Part shown: piece by piece, positions 7,461-14,926 of the stretch
Position numbering within the stretch: position 1 is the first letter of the stretch
How the letters are laid out: every line of letters begins with the position of its first letter
Assembly: GCA_964639275.1 (NCBI GenBank)
Contig: CAZXCQ010000084.1
Location: 1 to 21,991 of the forward strand
Source: CAZXCQ01 sp964639275
GTDB lineage: Bacteria > Desulfobacterota > DSM-4660 > Desulfatiglandales > Desulfatiglandaceae
Reading direction: 5' to 3'
Length of the DNA stretch: 21,991 nt
Notes under the pieces: model-generated
The model's database searches: none
What the model was told of the DNA's origin: nothing
Seen by the model: only the letters and a program-made list of their open reading frames with translations
Made by a program: the position numbers and the translations under genes

Positions 7461-8915
7461 TCAGCTGACTATCTTTTGTCGCGCCTCGTTCAATGCCTCG
7501 ACCAGGGCAAGGATGTCTTCTGGACCGGTCCGGTAGTTGGTGATACAGGCCCTCAGTACCGGGGTGTCTTTGTCAAGACGGGCCGTGGAAACCCAGGCCT
7601 TTCCAGAGGAGACCACTTCCCCGGCAACTGCCTCAAGGAAGGGTGTCGATCTTCCCTCCGGGCCTTGCTGATCGACAAAACAGACAACCGGCAACTCTGT
7701 CCTGTTGATGACCCCCCACCCGGATTCTTCAAGTTCTCGACGCAACAATCTGCCCATTTCCACCTGGTGCCTGATCGAGGTCTCATACCCTTCCCATCCC
7801 GCTACTGCAAGAGAAAGAAAGACCTTGAGCCCGATAAAGCGGCGTGACCATTGCATGGAACGGGTATATGGATCACTGACGGGCAACCGGGCCGCATCAC
7901 GGGGCATGTAGTCTGCGGTGATCCGACACGTCCGGGCCAGAATGTCGTTGTGACGCGTCAGAAAGATCCCGGCCGCCATGGGTACGGAAAGCCATTTGTG
8001 GGCATCAAATGTGATCGAATCGGCCCGTTCAATCCCATCAAGCAGAAAGCCAAGTTCCGGCAACAGGGCTGCGGCACCCCCCCAGGCCGCATCCACATGA
8101 AACCATAGCCCTTCATGGTGTGCGACGTTCCCGATCGATTCGATCGGATCCACAATACCGGCACTGGTCGTCCCTGCCGTTGCCACCACCAGAAAAGGGG
8201 CCAGGCCGGCCCGGCGATCCCAGGTGATTTGAGATGAGAGGAGATCCACGTCCATCTGGAGGTCTTTGTTGACTGGAATCTCCCGAACCCAATCCGTGCC
8301 CAGTCCCGAGAGCCGTGCGGCCTTAAAAAAGGAGTGGTGGCTCTGATTGGAAACATAGAACACGGGCTGGGTCTCAAGACCCCGCAGGCCTGAGCGGGCA
8401 AATCCGGGAAATGCATGCACAAGTGACGCCAGCACGGCGGTGTGGTTTGCCTCTGCTCCTCCCGAGCAAAAGGTGCCGTCGATCTGAGAGAGGTCATAGC
8501 CAAAGCGGCGGCCGATGGAACGGACAAGGTGTCTTTCGATTTCTGCAGCCAGTGGGCTGTGGCTCCAGGTTGCAACCTGGGGATTAAAGGCGGCCACGAT
8601 GGTATCTGCAGCAATTCCCATGGTTGTCGGTGCGGGGTTAAACAGACCAAAATACCGTGGATGGGGGGTGTGCACCTGGTATTGCCACAGACCCTGCACG
8701 ATAAAATCCACTGCCTCCATGGGGTCCAGCGGCCGGGCAAAATCAAAGGCTGCAACAATAGATCGGATCTTTTCGAGATCCAGCTCGGGTGAGACCCGTG
8801 CCGTGACGACGTCCCGTGCATACTCTTCAATGGCACTGATGATACGCGACCACATTTTGCCACGCAGAGGGGCGTCTAACATCAATCTTGCAGAATGATC
8901 CATGCGTGCATCCAT
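7461..8915 (-). CDS. Pyridoxal-dependent amino acid decarboxylase, group II
   Basis: The protein has 484 residues of the aspartate aminotransferase fold (type I PLP enzymes). The PLP Schiff-base lysine is K307 in TFDAHKW. H193/H194 in QSHHSFFKA fit the cofactor-stacking His, and D275 in HVDAAWGG the PLP pyridine-binding Asp. The N-terminal part has the family HPRYFGLFNP segment. The family includes glutamate, tyrosine/tryptophan and 2,4-diaminobutyrate decarboxylases; the substrate cannot be assigned from motifs. The ATG at 8913-8915 is used; another ATG four codons on is possible, and neither has a strong Shine-Dalgarno. It is divergent from the class III aminotransferase at 9447, which raises the possibility of a shared pathway (such as diaminobutyrate to diaminopropane), but that is inference. 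Confidence 0.88.
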   Translation of the reverse strand: MDARMDHSARLMLDAPLRGKMWSRIISAIEEYARDVVTARVSPELDLEKIRSIVAAFDFARPLDPMEAVDFIVQGLWQYQVHTPHPRYFGLFNPAPTTMGIAADTIVAAFNPQVATWSHSPLAAEIERHLVRSIGRRFGYDLSQIDGTFCSGGAEANHTAVLASLVHAFPGFARSGLRGLETQPVFYVSNQSHHSFFKAARLSGLGTDWVREIPVNKDLQMDVDLLSSQITWDRRAGLAPFLVVATAGTTSAGIVDPIESIGNVAHHEGLWFHVDAAWGGAAALLPELGFLLDGIERADSITFDAHKWLSVPMAAGIFLTRHNDILARTCRITADYMPRDAARLPVSDPYTRSMQWSRRFIGLKVFLSLAVAGWEGYETSIRHQVEMGRLLRRELEESGWGVINRTELPVVCFVDQQGPEGRSTPFLEAVAGEVVSSGKAWVSTARLDKDTPVLRACITNYRTGPEDILALVEALNEARQKIVS

Positions 8916-9074
8916 TTTTACTCACAACCGGTTTTGACTATGCATCTTGACCCTGTATTTGTCAACCACCACCCATATGCTCCACAAGATAACCATTCAC
9001 CTGCCTTGCCCAACTGAAACACTCAAACCATCCCGCCTGGCCGGGAGAATCAAGGAATGGATCGAAGTGAACCG

Positions 9075-9113
9075 ATTGATAATCATTGACAAGTATCAAT
9101 CAATGTTATCAAT
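9075..9113. promoter_or_regulatory. AT-rich dyad with possible divergent promoters; Fur-box-like left half
   Basis: Left arm ATTGATAATCATTGA (9075-9089) is nearly the reverse complement of the right arm TCAATGTTATCAAT (9100-9113). A rightward -35 TTGACA (9086-9091) precedes TATCAA (9107-9112) with a short 15-nt spacer. A leftward TTGATT (9103-9098) precedes TATCAA (9081-9076) with a 16-nt spacer. The left arm contains GATAATCATT, the core of the Fur consensus. It lies between divergent genes. The right end overlaps a dispersed repeat, which lowers confidence that it is a dedicated operator. Confidence 0.4.
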
Positions 9114-9420
9114 TTAGCTTTCTTCAAAATTGATGGAGTCGTAAAAAGTCGTCACCCCGTTGAAGCTTGTGCCGGACTCGATCCGGTAAACGGGGTCCAG
9201 GGGTCTTGTAAACGCCTAAAAGAACTGGATTCCGGCCCCTCGGCCATGAGCCCTTCGGTCGTGAGCTCAGGGTCGATCGACTCGGAGCCGAATGGCTTTC
9301 GCCGGAATGACGGAAGAAAAGAATTCTCGGTTTTTTACGACTTGATCAAAATTGGAACTTACACAGGGGAATGGGGGTTCGGAATCCCCATACCCCGGGT
9401 TTCAAAAGGCTGAAGTGTTA
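9107..9420 (+). repeat. 92-bp dispersed repeat, copy 1, interrupted by a 222-bp insertion
   Basis: Joining 9107-9132 to 9355-9420 gives 92 bp that aligns without gaps to the reverse complement of 16953-17044 (also 92 bp). By eye 69 of 92 positions match. Shared blocks include TATCAATTTAGC at the left end, AATGGGGGTTC in the middle and CCCGG plus TTTCA further on. The interior is palindromic (ATGGGG / CCCCAT). The intervening 9133-9354 is the MITE-like element plus one target duplication. Confidence 0.75.
9133..9345. mobile_element. MITE-like element, 213 bp, with 9-bp target duplication TCAAAATTG
   Basis: Inverted termini share AGTCGTAAAAA on the left (9137-9147) and its complement TTTTTACGACT on the right (9332-9342). 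Identical 9-bp direct repeats TCAAAATTG flank it at 9124-9132 and 9346-9354. The interior is non-coding, GC-rich and contains attccggc / gccggaat inverted segments like those of common intergenic repeats. Removing it with one direct repeat restores the 92-bp repeat copy 1 to exactly the length of copy 2. No transposase is present, so it would depend on one elsewhere. Confidence 0.72.
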
Positions 9421-9430
9421 CCAATTTGAG

Positions 9431-9437
9431 AAAGGAG
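9431..9437 (+). promoter_or_regulatory. Ribosome binding site deciding the aminotransferase start
   Basis: AAAGGAG lies 9 nt before the ATG at 9447. This favours that ATG over the in-frame TTG at 9426, which lies before the site. Confidence 0.75.
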
Positions 9438-9446
9438 AAGCTGTCT

Positions 9447-10778
9447 ATGGAGCCGGATTATCCTGTTGTCAAGACACCGCTTCCCGGTCCAAAGGCCTCT
9501 GAATTGATTCGGATGGATCAGGCATATGTCTCCCCCTCCTACACCCGAATCTATCCCCTTGTGGTTGAAAAGGGAAAGGGGCTTTGGGTCCAGGATGTGG
9601 ACGGAAATGTCTTTCTCGATTTTACAGCAGGGATCGCCGTATGTGCCACGGGGCATTGTCACCCAAGGGTTGTGGAGAGCATCAAGAAACAGGCCGACCG
9701 TCTTTTGCATATGTCGGGGACTGACTTTTACTATACCCCTCAGATTGCCCTGGCAGAAAAGCTCTCTTCTCTGATCCCGGGGGAAAGGAATAACAAGGTC
9801 TACTTTGGGAACTCAGGGGCCGAGGCCGTGGAGGCCGCCTTTAAACTGGCGCGGTGGCACACCCGGCGGGATCTGAATATCGCCTTTTTTGGCGCCTTTC
9901 ATGGCCGAACAATGGGGGCCCTCTCCCTTACGGCGAGCAAGACGATTCAAAAGAAGTACTATTTCCCTGTGGTGCCCGGGATCACGCATATCTCTTATGC
10001 CTATTGTTACCGCTGCCCTTACAATATGCCCTACCCCGAATGTTGCCTGGAGTGCGTCAGATGGGTTGAGGACACCCTTTTTCGGACGACGGTGCCACCT
10101 GAAGAGGTGGCCGCCATCTTTGTGGAGCCCATCCAGGGAGAGGGCGGCTATATTGTCCCTCCCCCTGACTTTCACAGGGAGCTATACAAGATCGCCAAAA
10201 AATACGGCATCCTCTATGTGGCCGATGAAGTCCAGTCGGGTATGGGGCGCACCGGGAAGATGTTCGCCATGGAGCATTTTGGGGTCATTCCGGACATTAT
10301 GGCCCTGGCCAAGGGAATCGCTTCAGGCCTGCCGCTGGGAGCCATGATTGCCCGGGAGGACATCATGGACTGGGAGGCAGGCTCTCACGCCTCGACTTTT
10401 GGGGGTAACCCGCTTTCCTGCCAGGCTGCCCTGGCAACGATTCAACTGCTGGAAGAGGAACTCATGGCCAATGCCGCGGCCCAAGGAGAGAGGCTGATGG
10501 CGGGCCTCAGAACGCTCCAGAATGACCATGAGTGTATGGGCGATGTCCGTGGCAAGGGACTTATGGTGGGCGTTGAAATCGTCAAAGACCGTGAGACCAA
10601 GGGCCATGCGACCGAGTGGCGGGACCAGATTATAAGACACGCATTTCAAAAGGGATTGCTCCTCCTGGGGTGCGGTCAGAGCACCATCCGTTTTTGTCCG
10701 GGCCTTACTGTCACGGCCAAGGAGATCGACCTGTGTCTGTCCATATGGGATGAGGTGGTTCGTGAGGTGGCGGGATGA
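9447..10778 (+). CDS. Class III PLP-dependent aminotransferase (acetylornithine/GABA aminotransferase family)
   Basis: The protein has 443 residues. The PLP lysine is K289 in DIMALAKG, the cofactor Asp is D260 in VADEVQSG, and NSGAEAVEA (122-130) and AFHGRTMGALS (150-160) are family motifs. It transfers an amino group from an omega-amino substrate (GABA, ornithine, lysine or diaminobutyrate type) to a 2-oxo acid; some relatives in archaea act as amino acid racemases. A five-Cys insert (C187, C190, C199, C200, C203) in a proline-rich loop resembles a metal-binding knuckle, unusual relative to textbook GabT/ArgD. The gene is divergent from the decarboxylase and convergent with the VOC gene 24 bp away. 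Its leader contains the repeat and MITE-like insertion, so expression may have been altered. Confidence 0.9.
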   Translation: MEPDYPVVKTPLPGPKASELIRMDQAYVSPSYTRIYPLVVEKGKGLWVQDVDGNVFLDFTAGIAVCATGHCHPRVVESIKKQADRLLHMSGTDFYYTPQIALAEKLSSLIPGERNNKVYFGNSGAEAVEAAFKLARWHTRRDLNIAFFGAFHGRTMGALSLTASKTIQKKYYFPVVPGITHISYAYCYRCPYNMPYPECCLECVRWVEDTLFRTTVPPEEVAAIFVEPIQGEGGYIVPPPDFHRELYKIAKKYGILYVADEVQSGMGRTGKMFAMEHFGVIPDIMALAKGIASGLPLGAMIAREDIMDWEAGSHASTFGGNPLSCQAALATIQLLEEELMANAAAQGERLMAGLRTLQNDHECMGDVRGKGLMVGVEIVKDRETKGHATEWRDQIIRHAFQKGLLLLGCGQSTIRFCPGLTVTAKEIDLCLSIWDEVVREVAG

Positions 10779-10802
10779 CCGGGCAGAGCTGTTTTCCAGA
10801 GA

Positions 10803-11204
10803 TCACACCTCACAGAGCTCAATGAGGACATCTTCCGTTGTTTCGGGATAAAAGAAGGCGATGCGGCCATGGGCCCCCTCCCTGGGACAACCTTGGACCA
10901 GTCTGGCCCCGCCTTTCTCGAAATCCTGGACCGTGGCCTCCAGGTCGTCCACTTCAAAACAGATATGATTGATGGCGCCCGCATTCCCTCGAACCACACG
11001 GACAAGGGGATCCTGTCGGGTGTCCGGCTCCGTGTGGGAGATGAGTTCAATCATGGCATCTCCGATGGGCATAAAGGCGATCTTCGCACCAACTGCCCTG
11101 GCGTCAATCACCTCATTGGGTGGAAGACCAAATCCCCTGAATTTTTCCAGGGCGCGCTCAAACTCCCCCACCACAACCCCTATGTGTCTTATCTTTTTCA
11201 GCAT
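10803..11204 (-). CDS. mce: Methylmalonyl-CoA epimerase-like VOC family protein
   Basis: The protein has 133 residues, two beta-alpha-beta-beta-beta modules of the vicinal oxygen chelate superfamily. The start MLKKIRHIGVVV places a metal-binding His at position 7. AMIELISH, INHICFEVDD and DVLIELCE supply the other expected ligands (Glu, His, Glu) of methylmalonyl-CoA epimerase. That enzyme interconverts (S)- and (R)-methylmalonyl-CoA in propionate metabolism, common in anaerobic deltaproteobacteria. A GGAGGT sequence (11217-11222, complement) lies 12 nt before the ATG. No mutase or carboxylase gene is adjacent, so the function rests on family motifs alone; another VOC isomerase or lyase is possible. 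Confidence 0.77.
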   Translation of the reverse strand: MLKKIRHIGVVVGEFERALEKFRGFGLPPNEVIDARAVGAKIAFMPIGDAMIELISHTEPDTRQDPLVRVVRGNAGAINHICFEVDDLEATVQDFEKGGARLVQGCPREGAHGRIAFFYPETTEDVLIELCEV

Positions 11205-11587
11205 ATGGCTCTTGCTACCTCCTGTTCAAGCCAGGGACAGGCCTCTGGCGGGAATTACGAAAACAGCGAAGTATAACTGTCATTCCGGCTCCCCGCCTTC
11301 GCAGGGGCGGCCCTGCGGGAGTGACGGTCGGGGAGGGTTTTTACGGATTGATGAATATTCAAATTCCGGTCTATCCGGGCTGGAGTTTACCCTAAGCAAA
11401 TCAGAGGAACAATGGATAAAGGATGACAAAACATGAAACATCAGCTAATAACAGGAGCACAGAAATATCACTATCATCCGGTTTTGTGTAAAACAACTCG
11501 TCTCAAAGAAGGACGCGCTCCGGCATGGCGAAAAAGGACGTTTAACCCGCTGGGCTGAAATGAGAGAAGGCAGGTACGGAGGGTCCT
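11205..11587. other. Gene-free stretch between divergent mce-like and UPF0261 genes
   Basis: It holds an attccggc-type repeat fragment (11279-11347). A small GTTTTGTGTAAAAC palindrome at about 11471-11484 is also visible. I found no convincing -35/-10 pair, although both flanking genes need upstream promoters here. Confidence 0.5.
11279..11347. repeat. Intergenic attccggc-type repeat, related to the right end of the MITE-like element
   Basis: It begins GTCATTCCGGC, contains a CCGCC / GGCGG hairpin, and ends gcgggagtgacgg followed by GGGTTTTTACGGATTGA. This parallels the right end of the 9133-9345 element (gccggaatgacgg, then GGTTTTTTACGACTTGA). It is probably a shortened relative of the same repeat family; no clear second terminus was found. 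Confidence 0.55.
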
Positions 11588-12808
11588 GTGAGCAGGAAAT
11601 ATATCATCATCATTGGAACAACGGATACCAAAGGAAAAGAACTGTTATTCCTCAAACAGCAGATTGAAAAGAGATACCGGGATGTGATGGTCATTGACGT
11701 CAGTATGGCCGGCGAACCATTATTTAAAACCGAGGTTGGTCCGGCAGAGATCGCGCGCCTTGGCGGGATGGCCATTGCGGAGATCAGATCATCAGGTGAC
11801 AGGAATACAATCACCCAGGTCATGGAAAAAGGCACCATAGAGAAGGTCAAGCAACTTTACACAACTGGTGAAATTGAGGGTATTATGGCGGTAGGGGGCA
11901 CCACCATGGCCTTATTAGGGGCCCATGTGATGAAGCTGCTCCCCTTTGGCATACCCAAATTTATTGTGTGTCCAGGGGCGATGCCTGCATACGTCCCAAG
12001 ATGGTTCGAGTCCATGGATATGGTTGTCATGCAGGGTATCGTGGATTTTGCCGGGCTCAATGCGCTCGTGAAAAACGTGTTGGCGCGAGCAGCCGGTGCC
12101 ATCTGCGGCATGGTGGCGGTCTCTGGAGAGGCCATCCCCCGGCTGCCTGAAAAGGCCGTGGCCATAACCGAGCTGGGTTATTCCGAGAACTGTGCCACAC
12201 TGGTGAGGGAGCTGCTGGAAGAGAGAGGATACTCCGTCTATCCATTTCATGGCCAGGGAATCGGTGATAGGGCGATGGACGATCTAATCCAACAGGGCTT
12301 CTTTGACGGGGTAATCGATATTGTTTCGGCCGGTGTCATCGAGGAGATGTTTTCGGGGACCCGTGCTGCAGGCCCCAAAAGGCTTGAAGCCGCAGGAATA
12401 AGGGGCCTGCCGCAAGTCATCGCTCCCTGCAGCATCAATATCACCAACGCCGGGCCAGCCAGAAAAGAGGCCGAAAAATATGCCTCTAGAGAAAGACAGG
12501 TCAGGCAGGACGAACTCCGCATACTGACCCGTTTTAACAGGGAGGAACTGGTCTCGGCCGCCAGGGTCTATGCCGACAAGCTAAACAAGGCAAAGGGACC
12601 CGTAAGATTTCTGTCTCCTACCCGGGGTTGGTCTTCTTTGGATCGAGAGGGCTCCGTGCTGCATGCCCCTCAAGAAGACAGGGTGTTTGTCGAAGCGCTC
12701 AGAAGGATGCTGAGGCCCGAAATTGAAATTGAGGAACTGGACTGTCATCTTGAAGACCCCGAGTTTGCCCTGGCCCTTGTTGAGGCCTTCGTTCAGATGG
12801 CCCGGTAA
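11588..12808 (+). CDS. UPF0261 / Tm-1-like ATP-binding domain protein
   Basis: The protein has 406 residues, the usual length for bacterial UPF0261. Characteristic segments are IIGTTDTKGKE near the N-terminus, GIMAVGGTTMALLG (about residues 98-111), and FIVCPGAMPAYVPRWF. The family is named for the N-terminal domain of tomato Tm-1, which binds ATP; the bacterial role is not established. The start is GTG at 11588, set by GGAGGG (11578-11583) 4 nt upstream. It heads a rightward operon: the flavoprotein begins 24 bp after its stop, then the ferredoxin. This context suggests that it acts on the substrate or product of a redox enzyme. No signal peptide; cytoplasmic. Confidence 0.88.
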   Translation: MSRKYIIIIGTTDTKGKELLFLKQQIEKRYRDVMVIDVSMAGEPLFKTEVGPAEIARLGGMAIAEIRSSGDRNTITQVMEKGTIEKVKQLYTTGEIEGIMAVGGTTMALLGAHVMKLLPFGIPKFIVCPGAMPAYVPRWFESMDMVVMQGIVDFAGLNALVKNVLARAAGAICGMVAVSGEAIPRLPEKAVAITELGYSENCATLVRELLEERGYSVYPFHGQGIGDRAMDDLIQQGFFDGVIDIVSAGVIEEMFSGTRAAGPKRLEAAGIRGLPQVIAPCSINITNAGPARKEAEKYASRERQVRQDELRILTRFNREELVSAARVYADKLNKAKGPVRFLSPTRGWSSLDREGSVLHAPQEDRVFVEALRRMLRPEIEIEELDCHLEDPEFALALVEAFVQMAR

Positions 12809-12832
12809 AAGGGTGGGGCTGAGAGGAGAATT

Positions 12833-14623
12833 TTGACCCTGAAGGAAAAGGACAGGGAAAGAAGGGGGGGTGAGGTGTCCGGATCAAAAGGATCGAGAGG
12901 TCAAATAACAGAGACGGATCTGCTCGTCATAGGGGGCGGGCTCGCAGGGACCTTTGCGGCGGTAAAGGCCAGGGAGGCGGGTAGCGAAAAGATCACATTG
13001 GTGAGCAAAGGAAAGCTGGGCAAGGACAGCTGTTCAACCTTTGCAGCCGGTGTATTCACTCTGGTCCTCCCCGAAGATGATAAGGAGGCTTTGTTCAAGG
13101 CCTATGCCCTTGACGAGGGCTTCGGAACGGGGCTCTACCATGAAGAATGGCTCAATATCTGGCTCGACGAGATTTACGAGAGGGCACTGGATCTCGAGCG
13201 CTGGGGACTCAAGTGGGAGAAGACCCCGGATGGAAAGTTCGAACGAAGGGGAATGCGGGGGAATCAAAGGGCCATGTTTGAAGGTCCTCAGCTGATGGAG
13301 GTGATGGCAAAAAGGGTCAAAGGGTGCGGCATAGACGTGATCGGACACACGATGATAACCGATCTTCTGACTGAGAACGGAAGACCAGGGAAACGGGTAA
13401 TAGGCGCTGTTGGATTCGATGTCAGGACGGGTGAGTTCAGGATTATCCAGGCCAAATCGACTGTTCTGGCCGCAGGCCCCTGCGGTTTTAAGGGAAGATA
13501 TGCCTGTCATAAGTTCCAGACAGGTGAGGCCTATGCGATGGCATATCGCGCAGGGGCGGTGCTGGGACAGTTCGAAAATGGACAGCACCTCCAGCTTACC
13601 GCTGCTGACTTTGACACCCAGGGAATGAATATGTTCACCAGTCTTGGCGGGCAGTTCTTGAATGCCAAAGGAGAAAGGTTCATGCCGGATTATGACCCTG
13701 AGCTGGGGGATAATTCATCTCTGGCAAACGTGGCAGAGGCAATGGCATTGGAGGTGAGAGCCGGAAGAGGCCCCATATATCTGGACATGACCCACTTTAC
13801 CCCTCAAGACGTCAAAAGAATAAGGACCGTCCTTCCCATCCCTTCCAAGATGCTCGAAAGGGCCGGTGTCATGGTAGGAGACAGAATAGCAAAGAGAATT
13901 GAATGGCAGCCCGCAGTGTGGGGAACCATAGCCCTTGGTGGCGGTGTTGTCATTAACACAAAATGCGAGACGTCGCTCCCCGGCCTATATGCCTGTGGAG
14001 ATTCCGCAGCGAGACATATGTCGAAACCCAGTGCCCTGCCGGGGGCGGCTATTACTGGCGCCAGGGCCGGTGAATTTGCTGCCCGGCATATGAAGGAGAC
14101 CAAAGGGTTACAGATTGATGAGGCGCAGCTAAATGACCTGAAGCGGTCTGCCTATGCCCCCCTCAAGAGAAAGGACGGTATTGAGCCGGATCACATCATC
14201 ATCGAGATCCAGGAGGTGCTCTTTCCCTATGAGGTCACGGTGATCGCAAGGGGTGATCGGTTGGAGGCGGCAATCACAGAAATCGAAAGGATAAGAGACG
14301 AAGAGGTTCCACTGCTCTATGCCACAGATGCCCATTATCTCAGGCTTGCCAACGAGGTTCAGAGCATGGTGCTGGTGGCAGAAATGTTCCTCAAGTCACG
14401 GCTTTTGAGAAAAGAGAGTAGAAACACCTATCTTCGGGAAGACTATCCTTATACGGACGATGTCAACTGGCTCAAGAATACAAGGCTAAGGCAAGAGCAC
14501 GGGAAGATGACGTTTTGGACGGAAGATATGCCTTTGGACCGCTACAGGCTCAAACCCAAACAGGAGATGTACCTCCACCCGATATTCAAAGCGGCCAAGA
14601 GAAAGGGGATAGCATGGGGTTAA
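12833..14623 (+). CDS. FAD-dependent oxidoreductase, fumarate reductase / adenylylsulfate reductase alpha-like flavoprotein
   Basis: The protein has 596 residues from a TTG start. The dinucleotide-binding motif is VIGGGLAGT (32-40). NMFTSLGGQFLNAKGERF (266-283), GLYACGDSAARHM (384-396) and LREDYP with DDVNW (about 534-546) are features of the SdhA/FrdA/NadB/AprA superfamily. The region where SdhA carries its covalent-FAD His reads DSCSTFAAG, without His, so FAD is probably non-covalent as in AprA and NadB. The TTG at 12833 has AGGAG 4 nt upstream; a GTG at 12875 is an alternative and would shorten a non-homologous leader. It overlaps the ferredoxin gene by 10 bp, which suggests a two-subunit enzyme like AprAB. 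The substrate is not recognised. Confidence 0.87.
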   Translation: MTLKEKDRERRGGEVSGSKGSRGQITETDLLVIGGGLAGTFAAVKAREAGSEKITLVSKGKLGKDSCSTFAAGVFTLVLPEDDKEALFKAYALDEGFGTGLYHEEWLNIWLDEIYERALDLERWGLKWEKTPDGKFERRGMRGNQRAMFEGPQLMEVMAKRVKGCGIDVIGHTMITDLLTENGRPGKRVIGAVGFDVRTGEFRIIQAKSTVLAAGPCGFKGRYACHKFQTGEAYAMAYRAGAVLGQFENGQHLQLTAADFDTQGMNMFTSLGGQFLNAKGERFMPDYDPELGDNSSLANVAEAMALEVRAGRGPIYLDMTHFTPQDVKRIRTVLPIPSKMLERAGVMVGDRIAKRIEWQPAVWGTIALGGGVVINTKCETSLPGLYACGDSAARHMSKPSALPGAAITGARAGEFAARHMKETKGLQIDEAQLNDLKRSAYAPLKRKDGIEPDHIIIEIQEVLFPYEVTVIARGDRLEAAITEIERIRDEEVPLLYATDAHYLRLANEVQSMVLVAEMFLKSRLLRKESRNTYLREDYPYTDDVNWLKNTRLRQEHGKMTFWTEDMPLDRYRLKPKQEMYLHPIFKAAKRKGIAWG

Positions 14624-14832
14624 GAAGGATAGACTACAATCTCTGCAGCGGATGCGGGACATGCATTGATCATTGCCCGATGGATGTCATCAGGATGGAC
14701 AAAACCACCAAAAGGCCCTTTATCAAATACCTCAGGGACTGCCAATCATGCCTTCTTTGCGAAAGGGACTGTCCGGAAGGGGCGATATACGTAACCCCGG
14801 ATAAAGAGAGGAGGATACCATTGCCCTGGTGA
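14614..14832 (+). CDS. 2[4Fe-4S] ferredoxin-type electron-transfer subunit
   Basis: A 72-residue protein starting MGLRRIDYN. It has two complete cluster motifs: CSGCGTCIDHCP and CQSCLLCERDCP, each CxxCxxCxxxCP, predicting two [4Fe-4S] clusters. The ATG at 14614-14616 lies within the end of the flavoprotein gene (10-bp overlap), so translation is likely coupled and the two proteins probably form a complex in which this subunit carries electrons to or from FAD. It is much shorter than AprB (about 150 residues) and lacks the AprB tail, so it is not an ordinary APS reductase beta subunit. No membrane segment or signal peptide. Confidence 0.9.
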   Translation: MGLRRIDYNLCSGCGTCIDHCPMDVIRMDKTTKRPFIKYLRDCQSCLLCERDCPEGAIYVTPDKERRIPLPW

Positions 14833-14926
14833 CCAACAATCTTTCCTGCCTCTTCCCATTAATCCTCCTCCGTCTGGCAAATCATCCTGCCTTATACAGC
14901 TAACAGGTTATCGCCTCTGTACCGGA

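Noticed and set aside
7958..8863. Minus-strand 301-codon open frame
   Set aside because: It is a shifted frame inside the decarboxylase gene, rich in Pro, Ser, Arg and Trp, as expected for a GC-rich shadow frame.
11471..11484. Palindrome GTTTTGTGTAAAAC as an operator
   Set aside because: Only a 5-bp arm with low-complexity A/T; could occur by chance and no promoter elements align with it.
12833..14832. Dissimilatory adenylylsulfate reductase (AprBA)
   Set aside because: The ferredoxin subunit has only 72 residues, gene order is flavoprotein first, and no sat or qmo genes are adjacent; only superfamily similarity is supported.
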